The notes under the pieces are model-generated. The model did no database searches. It saw only the letters and a program-made list of their open reading frames with translations, and had not been told where the DNA came from. DNA of 21,066 bases, taken from contig LVLI01001125.1 of NCBI GenBank assembly GCA_001687465.1, positions 1-21,066 of the forward strand. Direction: 5' to 3'. Both the position numbers and the translations under genes were made by a program. Each line of letters begins with the position of its first letter. Within the stretch, counting starts at the first letter, position 1. Origin of the DNA: Halocafeteria seosinensis (taxonomy: Eukaryota; Sar; Bigyra; Bicosoecida). Shown here one piece after another: positions 20,103-21,066 of the stretch.

Positions 20103-20217
20103 AAAGCACCACGTCAGCAATGCCACCAGGTGGCTGCAAAGCGAGTTAACGAGGCTGAACACCATTGTCAGGTACTACTACTACTACGGGCTGCAAGTAA
20201 AGAAACAAACGACTAAT
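20103..20217. repeat. Dispersed repeat copy 2 (partner at 14953-15062)
   Basis: The same-orientation partner of the repeat at 14953-15062, lying about 150 nt upstream of the methyltransferase start. It contains a short TAC microsatellite near 20173-20187. No open frame of note or terminal inverted repeats are visible. Confidence 0.75.
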
Positions 20218-20980
20218 CGAAGGCACAGTCGCTCATGCCTATTCAGCTCATACATGTCATACAATAAGGGCTACAAGATGTTTCGATTTGTGAAGGCGAC
20301 TTGGGTGATGCCGACGGCCGACGGGGTACACTGTTATATACAGTAGAACGAGTTAATTCACCAGACGAAGTCAATGAAACGAAGGAATATTATCAATCAA
20401 AGGAAGGCAAGACTTCGTCACCTCATACCGGCTGTCATGAGTCATGATATACACATGTACGGGGCCGACGTGACATCGGAGGTAGCGGGTCCTCGTACAA
20501 CGATACTAAGTCTATTCTCCGTGGAAGTGGCATGCGTCTTGAACTCACTTGTCGCTGTTTGTCATTTATTTCTTGTTCTTCAGTTCTTTCTCCGTTTGTG
20601 TTTGTGCCTCCCTTCACCTTGTCCCGTTTGCGGGTGGTGGTAAAAACAAGAACTCGGCGCTGCAAGGCTCTAATGGTGCTGGTACACACACAGAGAGACA
20701 GACACAGACACAAGTGATAGATAACCCACCGTCCAGAAAGATGACCGAATCATCTTAACGGGTGACTGTATTTGGCATCATACAACTGGGAGACAACGTT
20801 CCCCGTGGGGTCCTGGACTGAGTGGTGAACTCTGTGGTCCTCAGCCACAACTTCAACGTGTCAATCTTTTGTGCGTCCCAACGATGCAGCGATTTCCTTC
20901 CTCGTGCATGCACCAGTAAAGCCTCCCGCAGGAGCGTGAGGAAGTCCCTCTGAACGGAGGGGATTACGCATTTTTGATGC
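20218..20980. other. Right-hand region without a recognised gene
   Basis: About 760 nt. Several short frames occur on both strands (longest about 99 codons on the minus strand, 20755-21054), but none resembles a known family. A purine-rich (CA/GA) stretch lies at 20683-20715 (acacacacagagagacagacacagacacaag type). A CDS continuing past the right edge on the minus strand cannot be excluded. Confidence 0.4.
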
Positions 20981-20983
20981 CGT

Positions 20984-21066
20984 CCGCTAGGAGGACCTTT
21001 CGCGCAAGCGCGATCCTGATGAATTGATTTCCGCTGGGAGGACCCTCGTACCAAGCGCGTTCCTGC
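20984..21066. repeat. Tandem repeat, about 47-nt period, two copies, cut by the window edge
   Basis: Copy 1 starts at 20984 (ccgctaggaggacctttcgc, then caagcgcg, tcctg) and copy 2 at 21031 (ccgctgggaggaccctcg, then caagcgcg, tcctg). They differ by a few bases. Read on the minus strand each unit contains a GPPSG-like peptide (frame not proven). The array may extend beyond the window. Confidence 0.75.

Noticed and set aside
1-21066. CRISPR arrays, bacterial operons or prophage
   Set aside because: Genes carry spliceosomal introns, and no regularly spaced identical repeats occur. The only tandem array is the two-unit 47-nt repeat at the right edge.

Overview
This is a nuclear genome window from a unicellular eukaryote. 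Six or seven genes are interrupted by short GT-AG introns (mostly 54-95 nt, two longer at the 5' ends of genes), and the encoded families are eukaryotic: importin alpha, a TMEM94-type P5-like ATPase relative, a Crinkler/RHS-type NTPase-nuclease, and a plant/algal-type coclaurine N-methyltransferase-like (CFA-synthase family) methyltransferase. Base composition is moderate. The gene mix, including a SpoVS-domain protein, fits an alga or alga-related protist. I cannot place the species, and that assignment is inference.

Layout, left to right. 1-831 is a gene-poor edge that begins with a run of 12 C. 832-1938 (+) is a four-exon gene for a 238-residue protein with an RGG-rich N-terminus and two SpoVS-type domains. 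2353-8595 (+) is a single uninterrupted 2080-codon frame homologous to TMEM94 (ERMA). 8803-9034 (+) is a possible two-exon 54-residue protein. 9085-9472 is a decayed partial copy of the methyltransferase gene that lies intact at the right end. 9772-10679 (-) is a possible three-exon unknown gene. 11201-14763 (+) is a five-exon gene for a 1077-residue P-loop NTPase with a C-terminal restriction-endonuclease-like motif (Crinkler/RHS architecture). 14764-15339 holds duplicated scraps. 15340-17779 (-) is an eight-exon importin-alpha gene with an unusual N-terminus. 18300-19957 (-) is a ten-exon SAM-dependent methyltransferase gene. 20103-21066 holds repeats and no recognised gene.

All splice models were built by eye by joining phases across GT...AG introns. 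For the five main genes the exon lengths sum exactly to an open frame and the junctions restore conserved family motifs. The genes do not form an evident pathway. What they share is local duplication: pieces of the methyltransferase gene, its upstream region and the importin 3' end recur elsewhere in the window in the same orientation, which points to repeated segmental duplication and decay. The most notable items are the tandem SpoVS/RGG protein, the Crinkler/RHS-like protein, the importin alpha without a recognisable importin-beta-binding domain, and the TMEM94 relative that lacks the P-type ATPase phosphorylation aspartate.
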